64,000 nucleotides of DNA from Phycisphaerae bacterium (GCA_022072085.1 JAJVII010000021.1:62001-126000), one strand, 5' to 3'; shown: positions 1 to 8,779, numbered from the stretch's first letter. The notes: generated from the letters alone by a model not told the origin. Numbers and translations: made by a program.

Positions 1-765
1 GGTCCACGTACCGCAATTGGCCGGATACCATCGGCGGGCCTCCGTCACTGCGGCATCGTCGGGCGTCAGTCGTCGGACGCGCTTGGCGGATTCGTCGTAG
101 ATCCAATCGCCGACGGCCACCTTCTCCTTCACCTTGCCGACGCGGCCCCACACGCCGCCGCCGCCGAAGACGACGGCCTCATGGTTGACCGGGTCGTAGC
201 AGGCGCCGCACCAGATGGGCATCGGCAGGCCATCGCGGCCGGGCGACGGATTGAAGTCCTTGGACGCGTCCGACATCGAGAGGTCGCCGGCGAGCGGCTC
301 GTAGTCGGCCGACGCGGGGTCCGCCAGCCAGCCTCGCACCTCGGCCCGCTTGCGCTGGTAGTGCCACTGCCGCCGAACCAGCAGGATCTTCTTTAGGCCC
401 GGGAGATAGACGTAACCCAGCGGCGTCTCCCAGAGATCGGGCCGGTAGTCGGGCGGCAGCTTCGTCGGCGTGAACGTCCACTTCGGCTGGGCCAGCGAAA
501 TCGACCAGACGCCGTAATCCACCGGGTGCTCGGTCAGCAGCGGGACCATGACGCCGCAATCGCGGTCGGGAACCCAGAGCAGCCGCGGGCCGACCAGGTT
601 GGGCCAGCCGCTCTTGGGCAGCTCGAACGCCCCGTCGCCCAGGGCCGACCAGCGATTGGCCGGCTGGTCCGCCGAGGCCGCAGGCAGCGGATCGGCTGCC
701 CGGGCCTGGAGAGCTGGAACGAGGAGGATCGTCAGGAACAGGGCGAGAGCGGGCCGGCAATTCAT
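1..765 (-). CDS. Secreted kelch-like beta-propeller protein, 5' part (runs off left edge)
   Basis: An open frame starts with ATG at 765 and stays open to base 1, giving 255 residues of a longer protein. A GAAAGG ribosome-binding site precedes the ATG. The first ~22 residues are a signal peptide (MNCRPALALFLTILLV... ending ALQARA), so export is expected. The visible part has kelch/galactose-oxidase-like blade features: YDPVNHEAVVFGGGGVWG followed by DWIYDE. It follows a PEP-CTERM gene on the same strand by ~240 bp, the same order as the second kelch-like gene at 3322-4686. Function is unknown; such propellers often bind glycans or other surface ligands. The frame and signal peptide are clear; the family call is moderate because only part is visible. 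Confidence 0.75.
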   Translation of the reverse strand, partial: MNCRPALALFLTILLVPALQARAADPLPAASADQPANRWSALGDGAFELPKSGWPNLVGPRLLWVPDRDCGVMVPLLTEHPVDYGVWSISLAQPKWTFTPTKLPPDYRPDLWETPLGYVYLPGLKKILLVRRQWHYQRKRAEVRGWLADPASADYEPLAGDLSMSDASKDFNPSPGRDGLPMPIWCGACYDPVNHEAVVFGGGGVWGRVGKVKEKVAVGDWIYDESAKRVRRLTPDDAAVTEARRWYPANCGTWT

Positions 766-1008
766 GGCGTGCATCCTTTCGTCAGGGATAGCGGGAAGCT
801 TCAGGATAGAAGCCGCAGGCGGTCCGACGCAAGCCCCCATCTACCCAAACCCAGAGCTGACGCATCTCTTTCGGCCAAGCCCCGCTTGCGAACCCCGAAC
901 GCGACAAGGGAATTGGATGCGATTGCCCTACAGCCGACTCGGCACGCGGCGCTGCCGGTGACACGCGAACATGAAGGCTGATCGACGCATACCTCGTGCA
1001 TTCCGATG

Positions 1009-1764
1009 TCACGGCCGGCGGCGTCGGCGAACAGCCGGCCCGACCAGGGCCAGCCCCCCCAGCACCAGCAGCGAGAGCGTCGCCGGCTCGGGGACCGCGG
1101 TGACGGCATACATGTTGTGCAGCGTCGCCCCGGTGAAGGTCGGAACGATCGTCATCGACCGGATGGCCGGCTCGCCGCCGCTGCCGGTGATGGCCCAGGT
1201 GACCGCGGCCTTGCTCGAAGGCGAGCTGGCCGACAGGACCGTGCCGATCTGGTTGGTGTAGTTGTCGTCGGAGTAGAGCTTGATGGTCAGCGTGTGCTGC
1301 GCGTAGCCGCCGATGAGCGTGAAGAAGGAGACGGCCTCGACGGGATCGTCGAACTGCACCCGCCAGGCCGCCGGCGTGTCGTACCACCAGTCGTAGACCT
1401 TATACCCGCTGCGCGAGTCGTGGCGGAGCTGGGTGTAGTTGCTGACGCCCGCGTTGTTGATGTCGAACGAGGCGATCGAAAACCCTGTGTCGCCGCTGCT
1501 GAAGTGATCGTAGGGCGACATGCCGCCCGGGGCTGTCACGTTGATGTTCGCGTTCCAGGCCGAGTAGCCGTCGCCGAGGTTCGTGTCAAAGTCGACCGAG
1601 AGGTCCGCCGACTCGAATCCCGCCGGCGTCGTGCTCATGAACGTGGCGAACCCGCTGCTGCCGGTCGAGCCGGTGGCCTGGAGGATGTAGTCGGCCTGCG
1701 CGGTTCCGACCGCCAGCATCGCGACGGCCGCCATCGCCAGCAGAGAATGGAATGAGGTCCGCAT
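1009..1764 (-). CDS. PEP-CTERM sorting domain protein (cassette copy 1)
   Basis: A 251-residue exported protein. The start at 1764 is chosen because GGAGGG sits just upstream and the N-terminus (MRTSFHSLLAMAAVAML... TAQA) is a signal peptide; the frame is open 39 codons further upstream without a better start. The C-terminus carries the exosortase recognition tail: VPEPATL, a hydrophobic stretch (SLLVLGGLALVG), then RRRRRP. The body is Gly/Ser/Thr/Asn-rich with beta character and no recognised enzyme motif. By family knowledge such proteins are processed at the inner membrane by an exosortase and released or anchored at the surface; no exosortase lies in this window. A perfect sigma-54 promoter lies at 1871-1885, implying a leader of ~95 nt. 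Confidence 0.92.
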   Translation of the reverse strand: MRTSFHSLLAMAAVAMLAVGTAQADYILQATGSTGSSGFATFMSTTPAGFESADLSVDFDTNLGDGYSAWNANINVTAPGGMSPYDHFSSGDTGFSIASFDINNAGVSNYTQLRHDSRSGYKVYDWWYDTPAAWRVQFDDPVEAVSFFTLIGGYAQHTLTIKLYSDDNYTNQIGTVLSASSPSSKAAVTWAITGSGGEPAIRSMTIVPTFTGATLHNMYAVTAVPEPATLSLLVLGGLALVGPAVRRRRRP

Positions 1765-1870
1765 GTGAATCCCTCCGCGATCTTCGTTCGCCCCTGGCAG
1801 TCTTGGTTTCTCCACCGAAATCGACCGCAACAGCCCTTCCGGGCCGAGCAAGCGAGCGTGTTCGTATGTA

Positions 1871-1885
1871 GCAAAGGCCATGCCA
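1871..1885 (-). promoter_or_regulatory. Sigma-54 (-24/-12) promoter of PEP-CTERM gene 1009-1764
   Basis: On the minus strand this reads TGGCATGGCCTTTGC, matching TGGCAYG-N4-TTGC with the GG and GC doublets at the required spacing. The predicted start is near 1860. Confidence 0.85.
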
Positions 1886-2114
1886 GAACCGCCCTAGGCC
1901 CGGCCCTGGACGGCCGGAGACACCCGTAACCATATTTGTGAACAGAAGATATGCCGCATGAGCGGCCGCGGAAATCGCTGCCGCCCACCACCCGTCATGG
2001 GCCGGCCATGATGCACTCAGACAACACAATGTTCCTACCGTGCGCGCATCATGCGGTAAGCCGCTGTAATTGACTGGCTTACATTCTGTTGATATTTCAG
2101 GACACGCGACTTCG
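1886..2114. promoter_or_regulatory. Upstream regulatory spacer of cassette copy 1
   Basis: This gene-free spacer lies between the regulator stop and the sigma-54 promoter. It contains a perfect dyad TCATGG-GCCGG-CCATGA at 1995-2011, about 110 bp upstream of the promoter, at typical enhancer distance. Parts of it align by eye with the equivalent spacer of copy 2 (6320-6538): CACCCGTAAC versus CACCCATAAG near the promoter, and ATGATGnnnnnCAGmAAC next to ACAATGT or GCAATGT further up. This suggests the spacer was duplicated with the genes. No TGTTGC-N6-GCAACA dyad is present. Confidence 0.5.
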
Positions 2115-3224
2115 TCAAAGGCCGGGCGGCGGGCCGACCGAGCCGTGGTCCTGCCAGTCGGTCGGGGCAAGGATGAGGTTGGTGCCGATGTGGCTATGGG
2201 CGCCGCTGAGGACTTCGACCGCGAGTTGGCCCAGCTCTTCGGGGGGCCCCTCGTCGCATCGGCTGAGCCGGTCGAGCATGGCCGCGGGCAGCTCTCGGCG
2301 GTGCATGCCGCAGCTTGTGACGCTCAGTTGCTCGGGCACGCGAATGCCCAGCCGGTCGCAGGCCATCAGCACCTCGCATCCGATGATCTGGTTGGCGGCC
2401 ATGATGGCGGTCGGCGCGGGCGAAGATGCGGCCATCAGCCGTCGCAGGTCGTCGAAGCGCAGATGTCGCTCGTGCATGTCCAGGACCAGGGACTCGTGGA
2501 CGGCGGCGCGGTGGCGCTGGTGGGCCAGGCGGTAGCCGTGGATGCGGTTGATCGGCTGGCCGCCGGGCGCGCGGACGAGCCCGACATAGGCGATGTGTCG
2601 ATGCCCCAGCAGCAGGAGACGCTCGGTGGTCATAAAGGCCGCACCCAGTCCGTCGCTGTTGACGGTGTGGGCTTGCGGATTGACGCCGGGCTGGTCGGCC
2701 AGGACGACGGCCTGGCCCTGCTGCCGCCATGAAGTCAGCACGTCCTCGGTGGGAGAAGTGGCGATGAAGAGCCAGCCGGTGGCCGGGGGCTGGCTGCGGT
2801 CTAGCTGCTCCAGCCAGCTCGACGAGCAGGGATCGGCGTCAGAAACAATCTCCTCCAGGTGCAGCCCCAGGCGGCGGGCCTGCTGATCGGCGCCCAGCAC
2901 GATGGACTGGCAAAAGGATTCGCGCGCCTCGACGCGGGAGATGACGGCGGCAACGCGCCGGACGGCCGGCTGCTGGCGGGCGCGGGCCAGCACGGTGACG
3001 CCGCTGCGCGGCTGGGCCCGGACAAGGCCCTCGTCGGCCAGCATCTCCAGAGTGCGCCGCACCACGCGCATCGACGCGCCGAACTGCCGCACCAGGCTCT
3101 GGTGCGACGGCAGTTGGCTGTCGGGCAGATAGTAGCGGATCTGGCGGCGCAGGGCGTTGGCCAACTCGCCGGCCCGGGCCTCGAGCGATGCCGGCCTGGC
3201 CGTGGAACTCTTGCACTGGCGCAT
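2115..3224 (-). CDS. GntR-type winged-helix / LacI-type effector domain transcriptional regulator (cassette copy 1)
   Basis: A 369-residue regulator. The start at 3224 (MRQCKSS) has a GAGGCG ribosome site and matches the length of the paralogue at 6539-7654. Residues ~15-80 form a GntR-like winged helix: ELANALRRQIRYYLPDSQLPSHQ... RVVRRTLEMLADEGLV. The remainder resembles a periplasmic-binding-protein/LacI effector domain (ERLLLLGHRHIAYVGL, AIMAANQIIGCEVL, PEQLSVTSCGM). This is the AraR-like architecture that normally answers to a sugar. It is encoded directly upstream of PEP-CTERM gene 1, 350 bp away, on the same strand, so local control of the cassette is likely. The ligand and operator are unknown. 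Confidence 0.88.
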   Translation of the reverse strand: MRQCKSSTARPASLEARAGELANALRRQIRYYLPDSQLPSHQSLVRQFGASMRVVRRTLEMLADEGLVRAQPRSGVTVLARARQQPAVRRVAAVISRVEARESFCQSIVLGADQQARRLGLHLEEIVSDADPCSSSWLEQLDRSQPPATGWLFIATSPTEDVLTSWRQQGQAVVLADQPGVNPQAHTVNSDGLGAAFMTTERLLLLGHRHIAYVGLVRAPGGQPINRIHGYRLAHQRHRAAVHESLVLDMHERHLRFDDLRRLMAASSPAPTAIMAANQIIGCEVLMACDRLGIRVPEQLSVTSCGMHRRELPAAMLDRLSRCDEGPPEELGQLAVEVLSGAHSHIGTNLILAPTDWQDHGSVGPPPGL

Positions 3225-3321
3225 GCGCGTCGCCTCGCAGGACGGATCGCAGGCGCACAGGATAGACCGGGCCGCCGCATCGACGCAAGCCCCGGCCGGC
3301 GAGGCGCGACGGCGGCGCCGC

Positions 3322-4686
3322 TTACTTCCCGGCGCCCGTTCCGGCGACGCGGACCACACGGATGCCGCCGTCGTAGAGGACCAGCAGGTTGCGGTCGGTG
3401 TCGTAGTAGCCGACGCTGGTGTGATACGGCCGGGCGTCCAGCGACTCGCTGGCCGTCGCGATCATGCGCCACTTGCCGGTCAAGAGGTCCAGCGCCCGCA
3501 GGTCGCGCTTATACTCCCAGCGGCCCTTGGGGGCGTTGAGCAGCAGGAACAGGTCGGCGGCGCTGTCGTAGACGAAGGTGGTCGTCGCGTCGTGGGCGTA
3601 CTGGTCGTCGACAGTCGAGAGGTGCGACCACTCGTTCTTCGCCAGGTCGTAGACCCAAGTGTCCTTGCCGCCGACGGCGACGAGCTTGCGGCTCCTGGGG
3701 CTGTAGGCCAACTGACTGTCGCTTGATGGAGCCGCCTTCTGGAGCCAGAGGTCGCGGATCGGTTTGCCGCCGTTGGGCTTGAGGTCTTCCCACTTGTTGG
3801 CCACGCCGTTGTAGGCCCACATCGCGAAGTCGTTGGGCGACACGTTCTGAGCGGCGCAGTACCAAATCGTCTTCTTCCACTCGGGGATCCAGGTAAGCGA
3901 GCCGCCCATGCCGTGCAGGTAGGGCCGCGGCCCGTCGCCGAGCTGCCGCTGCCACAGGCCGGTGGTCGGGTCGAGCATGTAGAGGCCCGTGCCGGGCTTG
4001 AGCTGGGCCTTGAGCTTCTCATAGTCCCGGCCGGTGGCGTCGGCGTAGCCCTTGGCCTTTCCGGAGAGGTGGCCGTCGGTGTCCAGCACCGCCCATAGCA
4101 GCCGCCCGGTCGACGGATCCCATGACAGGCCGTCCCACGTGTGCCACGGCTCGACGGGCCCGTGGTTGCGCTTGGTGCGGACGTAGCCGTCAGCCACCTC
4201 GACGTTCTGCTCGTACCACTGCTTGAGCCAGGCTTTGTTCTTCTCGACCTCTTTGCCCTCCTTGATCGCCTGGCGGACGCGGAGCACATGGCCGTGGTCG
4301 CCGCCGTCGCCGGCGCAGAGGCGGATCCAGGTGTTGCTGCCCAGGTGATACTCCCAGGCGTCGTTCAGCCGCGACGGCGCGCCGTGGTTGGCGCCGGCGT
4401 AGAGGGCCGTCTTGCGCGAGGGGGCATAGCACATCTTGTTACAGTAGTCGCGGCCGCCGGGCCCGCGCTTGGCGAAGAACTCGTCCTGGTCGATCCCGTC
4501 GCCGGCGATCTTCGAGGGCCCCAGCCGCAGGACGGTATTGTCCTTGAGGTCGGCCAACTGCTTCACGACAGCCGGGTCGTCCTGGTACGGCGTCTGTGGC
4601 GGGTCGGGCTGCGTGGTCTGGGCCGACGCGACGGCGGCCAGGAGGGACAGGATACAGACGGCCTGCTTCCAAGGGGTGCAATGCAT
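3322..4686 (-). CDS. Secreted kelch-like beta-propeller protein (cassette copy 2)
   Basis: A 454-residue exported protein. The start at 4686 has AGAGGAAAG upstream and opens a signal peptide (MHCTPWKQAVCILSLLAAVASA) followed by a TTQPDPPQ linker. Repeated blade-like units are visible: NDAWEYHLGSNTWIRL, GLYMLDPTTGLWQRQ, MWAYNGVANKWEDL, DTWVYDLAKNEWSHL, ALDLLTGKWRMI. These are kelch-type (D.WxYD...WxxL), so a six- or seven-bladed propeller is likely. No copper-oxidase residues could be assigned, so no galactose-oxidase activity is claimed. It follows PEP-CTERM gene 4848-6197 by 161 bp, with a strong hairpin between them. Confidence 0.85.
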   Translation of the reverse strand: MHCTPWKQAVCILSLLAAVASAQTTQPDPPQTPYQDDPAVVKQLADLKDNTVLRLGPSKIAGDGIDQDEFFAKRGPGGRDYCNKMCYAPSRKTALYAGANHGAPSRLNDAWEYHLGSNTWIRLCAGDGGDHGHVLRVRQAIKEGKEVEKNKAWLKQWYEQNVEVADGYVRTKRNHGPVEPWHTWDGLSWDPSTGRLLWAVLDTDGHLSGKAKGYADATGRDYEKLKAQLKPGTGLYMLDPTTGLWQRQLGDGPRPYLHGMGGSLTWIPEWKKTIWYCAAQNVSPNDFAMWAYNGVANKWEDLKPNGGKPIRDLWLQKAAPSSDSQLAYSPRSRKLVAVGGKDTWVYDLAKNEWSHLSTVDDQYAHDATTTFVYDSAADLFLLLNAPKGRWEYKRDLRALDLLTGKWRMIATASESLDARPYHTSVGYYDTDRNLLVLYDGGIRVVRVAGTGAGK

Positions 4687-4779
4687 GATCGCTTTCCTCT
4701 GGCTGTGGGTGAAATCGTCCGTGAACACCGGACGGCCGCGCGCGATGCGCGTAACCGCCGCCGGCCTCCGATTACGAGG

Positions 4780-4813
4780 GCAGGCGACGCAGAGGACCGC
4801 CTGCGTCGCCTGC
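4780..4813. other. Intercistronic 13-bp perfect hairpin
   Basis: GCAGGCGACGCAG (4780-4792) pairs perfectly with CTGCGTCGCCTGC (4801-4813) around an 8-nt loop. It lies between the PEP-CTERM stop (4848) and the kelch-like start (4686). No T-tract follows on the minus strand, so it looks more like an mRNA-processing or 3'-end-protecting stem than an intrinsic terminator. No equivalent stem was seen in copy 1. Confidence 0.6.
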
Positions 4814-4847
4814 ACTGAGTCTCCCCCGTGACTGCAAACCTTGATAC

Positions 4848-6197
4848 TTAGCTGCGCTGCCGTCGCCGCAGGGCCGATCCGCCCAGGGCCAGTCCGCCAA
4901 GACCCAGCAGCGCCAGCGTGGCCGGCTCGGGCACCTCGGTGGTCGCGGCCTGGAAGACGAAGACCGCCCCGCCCTGGTTGTAGGTGGTGCTGCCGTCGTT
5001 CCAGCCGAAGTTGGCGACGTACATCGTCGAGCCGTCGGCCGAGAAATCGAAGCTGAACGCGCGGAGCAGGTCGGGGATGCCGTCGTTGACGCCGGCCGTT
5101 CCGCTGCGCCAGGTCAGCTCGATGGAGTTGACGCCGGCGGCGTCGGGGTCGAGGTCGACCTGGGCGCCCAGCCCGTTCAGCACAGCGGTGTAGCTGAACG
5201 CGGTCAGGTAGACCCGGTTGTTGGTCAGGTCGTCGCTGAGCACGTAGAGGTTCTGGTTGGCGGGGTTGACCTTGATCTCGTAGGCCGTCGCGCCGCTGGG
5301 CAGGAATGCGGTCACCGAACCGAGCAGCACCTCGGAGCCGTAGCTGCGCGAACCGAAGGTGGACGCCGTGCCGGCGGTCAGAGCCCCGACGGGGAGCACG
5401 CGGATGTTGCCGGACTGATCGAGGGTCAGCAGGTTGAACGCCTCGCTCGCGGTGCCGGCATTGCTCGTCCCGGTCTTCCAGTCGTAGGCGATGGACTCAC
5501 GGTCGCCGGAGGGCCAGACCGTGTTGCTGGCCAGCGCGACGCCCAGGACGTCCGGGACGTTGCCGTCCAGCTCCGGATTGTCGTCGGTGGCAACGGCCTC
5601 GGTGTTCTTGTTGCGCGGCTGCCACTCGCCGATGTTACGGGTCGTCCCGCCGCCGCTGTAGCGCAAGGTGAAGACGCTCTGGGTGACCGGGTTGTAGGTG
5701 GCGTGGCCGATGTCGTGAAAACCGGCGGAACTGGCATAGAACGCCACAACGGAGTTGGGCGCCAGGTTGCCCGAGGTGGTGGTGTATCGCCAGTGGTCGC
5801 GGGCGGGGTCGGTCGTGCTGTAGCTGTTGAAATGGGCCGTGCGCGACGAGTTGGCCTGATAGGCCGCCGCGCCGTTGTTGACCGCGGTGTTCTCGTAGAC
5901 CCCCGACGCATCCATGATGACGGTATCCAGGACGTTGGTAGCCGGGGTCAGGTCCGCGGTGACCACCAGCCGCCCGTTCGGACCGACCGTCAATGCCACC
6001 AGGGCGCCGAAGCCGGGCCTTAAGCCTGCGTTGCCATCGTCGGCCGTCGGGGAGTTGGCCACCCAGCCGTTGAGCACCAGTGGCGCGCCCGATCCGCCGG
6101 TCGTCAGCGTCCAGTCGGGGGCTGCGTTGGCGGTGCCGGCCAGCAGTAGCACCAGTCCCAATGCCGCGATGGCAGTGGTTCTTGTCGTTTTGTTCAT
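4848..6197 (-). CDS. PEP-CTERM sorting domain protein (cassette copy 2)
   Basis: A 449-residue exported protein. The start at 6197 has AAGGAG upstream and encodes a signal peptide (MNKTTRTTAIAALGLVLLL... ANAA). The C-terminus has the full sorting tail VPEPATLALLGLGG... then RRRQRS. The body shows propeller-like units: VTQSVFTLRYSGGG, NLLTLDQSGNIRVLPVG, SADGSTMYVANFGWNDG. It therefore resembles a surface beta-propeller rather than the shorter copy-1 protein, so the two PEP-CTERM members of the duplicated cassette have diverged strongly or been exchanged. A sigma-54 promoter at 6305-6319 gives a ~97-nt leader containing a GCCGGTC...GACCGGC stem. Exosortase processing is inferred from the family. 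Confidence 0.92.
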   Translation of the reverse strand: MNKTTRTTAIAALGLVLLLAGTANAAPDWTLTTGGSGAPLVLNGWVANSPTADDGNAGLRPGFGALVALTVGPNGRLVVTADLTPATNVLDTVIMDASGVYENTAVNNGAAAYQANSSRTAHFNSYSTTDPARDHWRYTTTSGNLAPNSVVAFYASSAGFHDIGHATYNPVTQSVFTLRYSGGGTTRNIGEWQPRNKNTEAVATDDNPELDGNVPDVLGVALASNTVWPSGDRESIAYDWKTGTSNAGTASEAFNLLTLDQSGNIRVLPVGALTAGTASTFGSRSYGSEVLLGSVTAFLPSGATAYEIKVNPANQNLYVLSDDLTNNRVYLTAFSYTAVLNGLGAQVDLDPDAAGVNSIELTWRSGTAGVNDGIPDLLRAFSFDFSADGSTMYVANFGWNDGSTTYNQGGAVFVFQAATTEVPEPATLALLGLGGLALGGSALRRRQRS

Positions 6198-6304
6198 GGT
6201 CGCTTCTCCTTTTCTGTTTCCGACTTTCCTCGATCGCTTCCGTTTCACCCACCTAGCCTGATGCCGGTCAGCGGGGACCGGCGGGCCTGCATCTGAGAGA
6301 GATA

Positions 6305-6319
6305 GCAAACAGCGTGCCA
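6305..6319 (-). promoter_or_regulatory. Sigma-54 (-24/-12) promoter of PEP-CTERM gene 4848-6197
   Basis: On the minus strand this reads TGGCACGCTGTTTGC, a perfect match to TGGCACG-N4-TTGC with correct spacing. The predicted start is near 6294. Confidence 0.88.
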
Positions 6320-6538
6320 GAACCGCCCGGCACGAATCGTCAGCGGATGGACAGCACCCATAAGTATTTTTCAGTAATGCACATACAATTGGAGCTGCGG
6401 CTACGGCCAACGCCCGCCGCCAGCGGGTCAGCAATGCAGGAATGATGAGCCGCAGCAACGCAATGTATTCTCTGTGCATACATACACGCATAAGGCATTG
6501 TTATTAATGTCGTTATGCCGTGTTGATGTTTTCCAACA
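6320..6538. promoter_or_regulatory. Upstream regulatory spacer of cassette copy 2
   Basis: This gene-free spacer has local resemblance to 1886-2114. It contains a perfect dyad GATGTT-TTCC-AACATC near 6525-6540, next to the regulator stop, and a longer-range inverted pair GCTGCGGCT / AGCCGCAGC around 6395 and 6450. Either could serve the regulator or a sigma-54 activator. The assignment is speculative. Confidence 0.4.
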
Positions 6539-7654
6539 TCAGCGGGGTTCGGGCGGAGGGGGCTCCACCGATCCGTGGTCCTGCCACTGGATCGGGGCCA
6601 GCAGAAGGTTGGCGCCGATGCTGCTGTGCACGCCGCAGAGGACCTCCACCGCGAGGTGGCCGAGCTCCTCGGGCGGGCCCTCGTCGCAACGGGTGAGCCG
6701 GTCGAGCCACTCGGCCGGCAGTTCGCGGCGGCGCATGCCGCAACTGGCGACGCTGAGGCGCCCGGGCACGGGCACGCCGAGCTTCTCGCAGGCCGCGAGC
6801 GTCCGGCAGCCGATGTCCTGATTGGCCGTCAGGATGGCGGTGGGGCGGGGCGCGGACGACTCGATCAGCCGTCGCAGGCTTTCCAGGTTCAGGTCCTCTC
6901 GGCGGGTGTCCAGGATCAGGGATTCCTGTATCGCAACGCGATGCCGCTGGTGGGCGAGCTGGAAGCCGTGGAAGCGGCTGACCAGTTGGCTGATGTCCGA
7001 ATTGGCGATGCCGACGTAGGCGACGTGGCGATGGCCCAGCAAGAGCAGCCGTTCGGTGGCCGTGAACGCCGCGCCGCGCCCGTCACTGCTGACCATGTGG
7101 GCCTGGTGGCTGGCGACGGGCTGGTCGATCAGCACGACGCTGCGGCCCTCCTGCCGCCAGGTGGCCAGGACGTCCTCGGTCGGCGCGGTGTCGACGAAAG
7201 CCCATCCGCTGCTGGGGGGCACCTTGCGGTCCAGGCGCTCCAGCCAGTCGACGTCGCAGGGATTGGCCTCGCAGACGATCACCTCCATGTCGACGCGGTG
7301 GTGCCGCGCCTGGCGATCAACGCCCAGGAGGATCGACTGGCACCACGCTTCCTTCGCCCGGCGGCGCGGCAGGATGACGACGAGGTGGCGGGCCGTCGGC
7401 TGAAGCCGGGCCTGGGCCAGCACACGCACCCCGGAACGCGAGCGGGCCTCGATCAGGCCGTCGGTCTCGAGCATCTCCAGCGCCCGCCGCACGACGCGCA
7501 GCGACACGCCGAACTGCTCGATCAGCTCGCGATGGGACGGCAGGCGGCTGCCCGGAAGATAGTAGCGGATCTGGCGGCGCAGGGCGTTGGCCAGCTCGCC
7601 GGCCTTGGACTGGAGTGAGTATGACCGTTCCGCGGGCTGTCCGCGCTGATTCAT
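6539..7654 (-). CDS. GntR-type winged-helix / LacI-type effector domain transcriptional regulator (cassette copy 2)
   Basis: A 371-residue paralogue of the regulator at 2115-3224. The start ATG at 7654 has GAGGGG upstream. The winged helix is nearly identical between the two (AGELANALRRQIRYYLP, LPSH, RVVRR.LEML). The effector domains share GAAF.TTERLLLLGHRH.AYVG, LAHQRHR, CDEGPPEELG.LAVEVL and a closing WQDHGSV.PP. Such conservation across both domains indicates a fairly recent tandem duplication. By family logic it should bind an operator near its cassette and release on a small, probably sugar-like, ligand. It lies 342 bp upstream of PEP-CTERM gene 4848-6197. Confidence 0.9.
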   Translation of the reverse strand: MNQRGQPAERSYSLQSKAGELANALRRQIRYYLPGSRLPSHRELIEQFGVSLRVVRRALEMLETDGLIEARSRSGVRVLAQARLQPTARHLVVILPRRRAKEAWCQSILLGVDRQARHHRVDMEVIVCEANPCDVDWLERLDRKVPPSSGWAFVDTAPTEDVLATWRQEGRSVVLIDQPVASHQAHMVSSDGRGAAFTATERLLLLGHRHVAYVGIANSDISQLVSRFHGFQLAHQRHRVAIQESLILDTRREDLNLESLRRLIESSAPRPTAILTANQDIGCRTLAACEKLGVPVPGRLSVASCGMRRRELPAEWLDRLTRCDEGPPEELGHLAVEVLCGVHSSIGANLLLAPIQWQDHGSVEPPPPEPR

Positions 7655-7706
7655 CGCTGCCCCTCGAGGCGGCTCATTCGCGAGCCGGCGGCTGACAGGA
7701 TCGCGT

Positions 7707-8684
7707 TCAATCGGTGATCAGTTTGCCGGTGTCGACGGCCTGGAAATCGCGGCCCCGCACGCGCTTCAGCCAGTTCAACTCGTCGTCGTTCCACTTGGGA
7801 TTGGGGGCGCCGCTGAGGAACCAGTCGCCGCCGTTGTCAGCCAGGATCATGCCGTACTTCTTGAGCGCGACCAGGATCGGTTGAACGCTCCGCGGCGCCT
7901 GGCTCACGTCGTAGTCCGGGCGCAGCCGAACGCGCAGGCCCATCGGCGGCAGGTTGCGGTCGTTGGTGCGGCTGGCCCAGTGGGTCGCCGGCGGGATGTA
8001 GCCGCGCTGCGTGCGGCGAACGGTGAAGCGGAACGCGTGGTTCACCTCGCGCCTCTCGACGACCTCGTCGTAGCGGACCAGGCCGGGGAAGATCGGCAAC
8101 CCGGCAGCGTCCGCCGACGTCCAGCCGGGCGGCCGAAGCTTGTTACTCGTCAGGTCGAAGACCGCGCCGCTGCCGGCCTTCCAGCCGGCGCCATCGGGGT
8201 AGGTGGACCAGGTCTCGTAGAGCCTCTTGTGGGTGTAGTCGAGCACGAGGATGTGGCGGTCGCCGTCGCTCCTGGGCCCGCCCTCGATCGGCGCGTCGGG
8301 CGGAATCGGATAGGGCCCCGGGTCGCTCTCGTCGGCATACTCGAACTTCACGGGAACCTTCTTCTGGTCCGGGCCGACCACGACGAACGGGATGCCGTTG
8401 GGCGCGCCGTTCCAGACCGTGCCGAAGTCCGGGTGCAGCGGCTTGTCCAGGCCGATCGACTTGAGATAGTCCGCCGACTTCGGATGCACCGGCATCTTGT
8501 CAACCGGCGTGTTCCAGGGGTTGTCAGCCGGGAGGATCTCCAGGTCGCCGAAGGGCGTGTGCAGCATGGGCCCGTGTGGCCCGTCGGGCTGCGACGCAGC
8601 CGGCTGGGAGGTCGGCGCCCCCGGCTGGGCGAACACCGCCGCGGGAAAGAGGCCGACGACGGTGGCGAGCAGAGCGATTCGCAT
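7707..8684 (-). CDS. Secreted protein of unknown function with TSQP linker
   Basis: A 325-residue exported protein. ATG at 8684 is preceded by GAGGAA and opens a signal peptide ([20 protein letters not shown]), then a short linker ([12 protein letters not shown]). The mature part is rich in Trp, Pro and Gly: [60 protein letters not shown], and a C-terminal [21 protein letters not shown]. These blocks look like a conserved extracellular domain, but I cannot name a family or a catalytic set. The next gene on the same strand, 53 bp downstream, is the copy-2 regulator, so a shared transcript is possible. Confidence 0.82.
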   Translation of the reverse strand: MRIALLATVVGLFPAAVFAQPGAPTSQPAASQPDGPHGPMLHTPFGDLEILPADNPWNTPVDKMPVHPKSADYLKSIGLDKPLHPDFGTVWNGAPNGIPFVVVGPDQKKVPVKFEYADESDPGPYPIPPDAPIEGGPRSDGDRHILVLDYTHKRLYETWSTYPDGAGWKAGSGAVFDLTSNKLRPPGWTSADAAGLPIFPGLVRYDEVVERREVNHAFRFTVRRTQRGYIPPATHWASRTNDRNLPPMGLRVRLRPDYDVSQAPRSVQPILVALKKYGMILADNGGDWFLSGAPNPKWNDDELNWLKRVRGRDFQAVDTGKLITD

Positions 8685-8779
8685 GGCGGTTCCTCGAAAG
8701 GGATCAGCGGCGAAGTCCCACAGTAATCAACCTGGTCGCCCGAGACAACTCCCTGCCCCCGCGCAGGCGAGCGCGAAGC

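Noticed and set aside
766-1008. A separate sigma-54 promoter for the kelch-like gene at 1-765
   Set aside because: No TGGCAYG-N4-TTGC match on the minus strand; the gene is more simply read from the PEP-CTERM promoter.
3322-4686. Galactose oxidase activity for the kelch-like proteins
   Set aside because: Blade pattern fits, but copper ligands and the Tyr-Cys cofactor pair could not be found.
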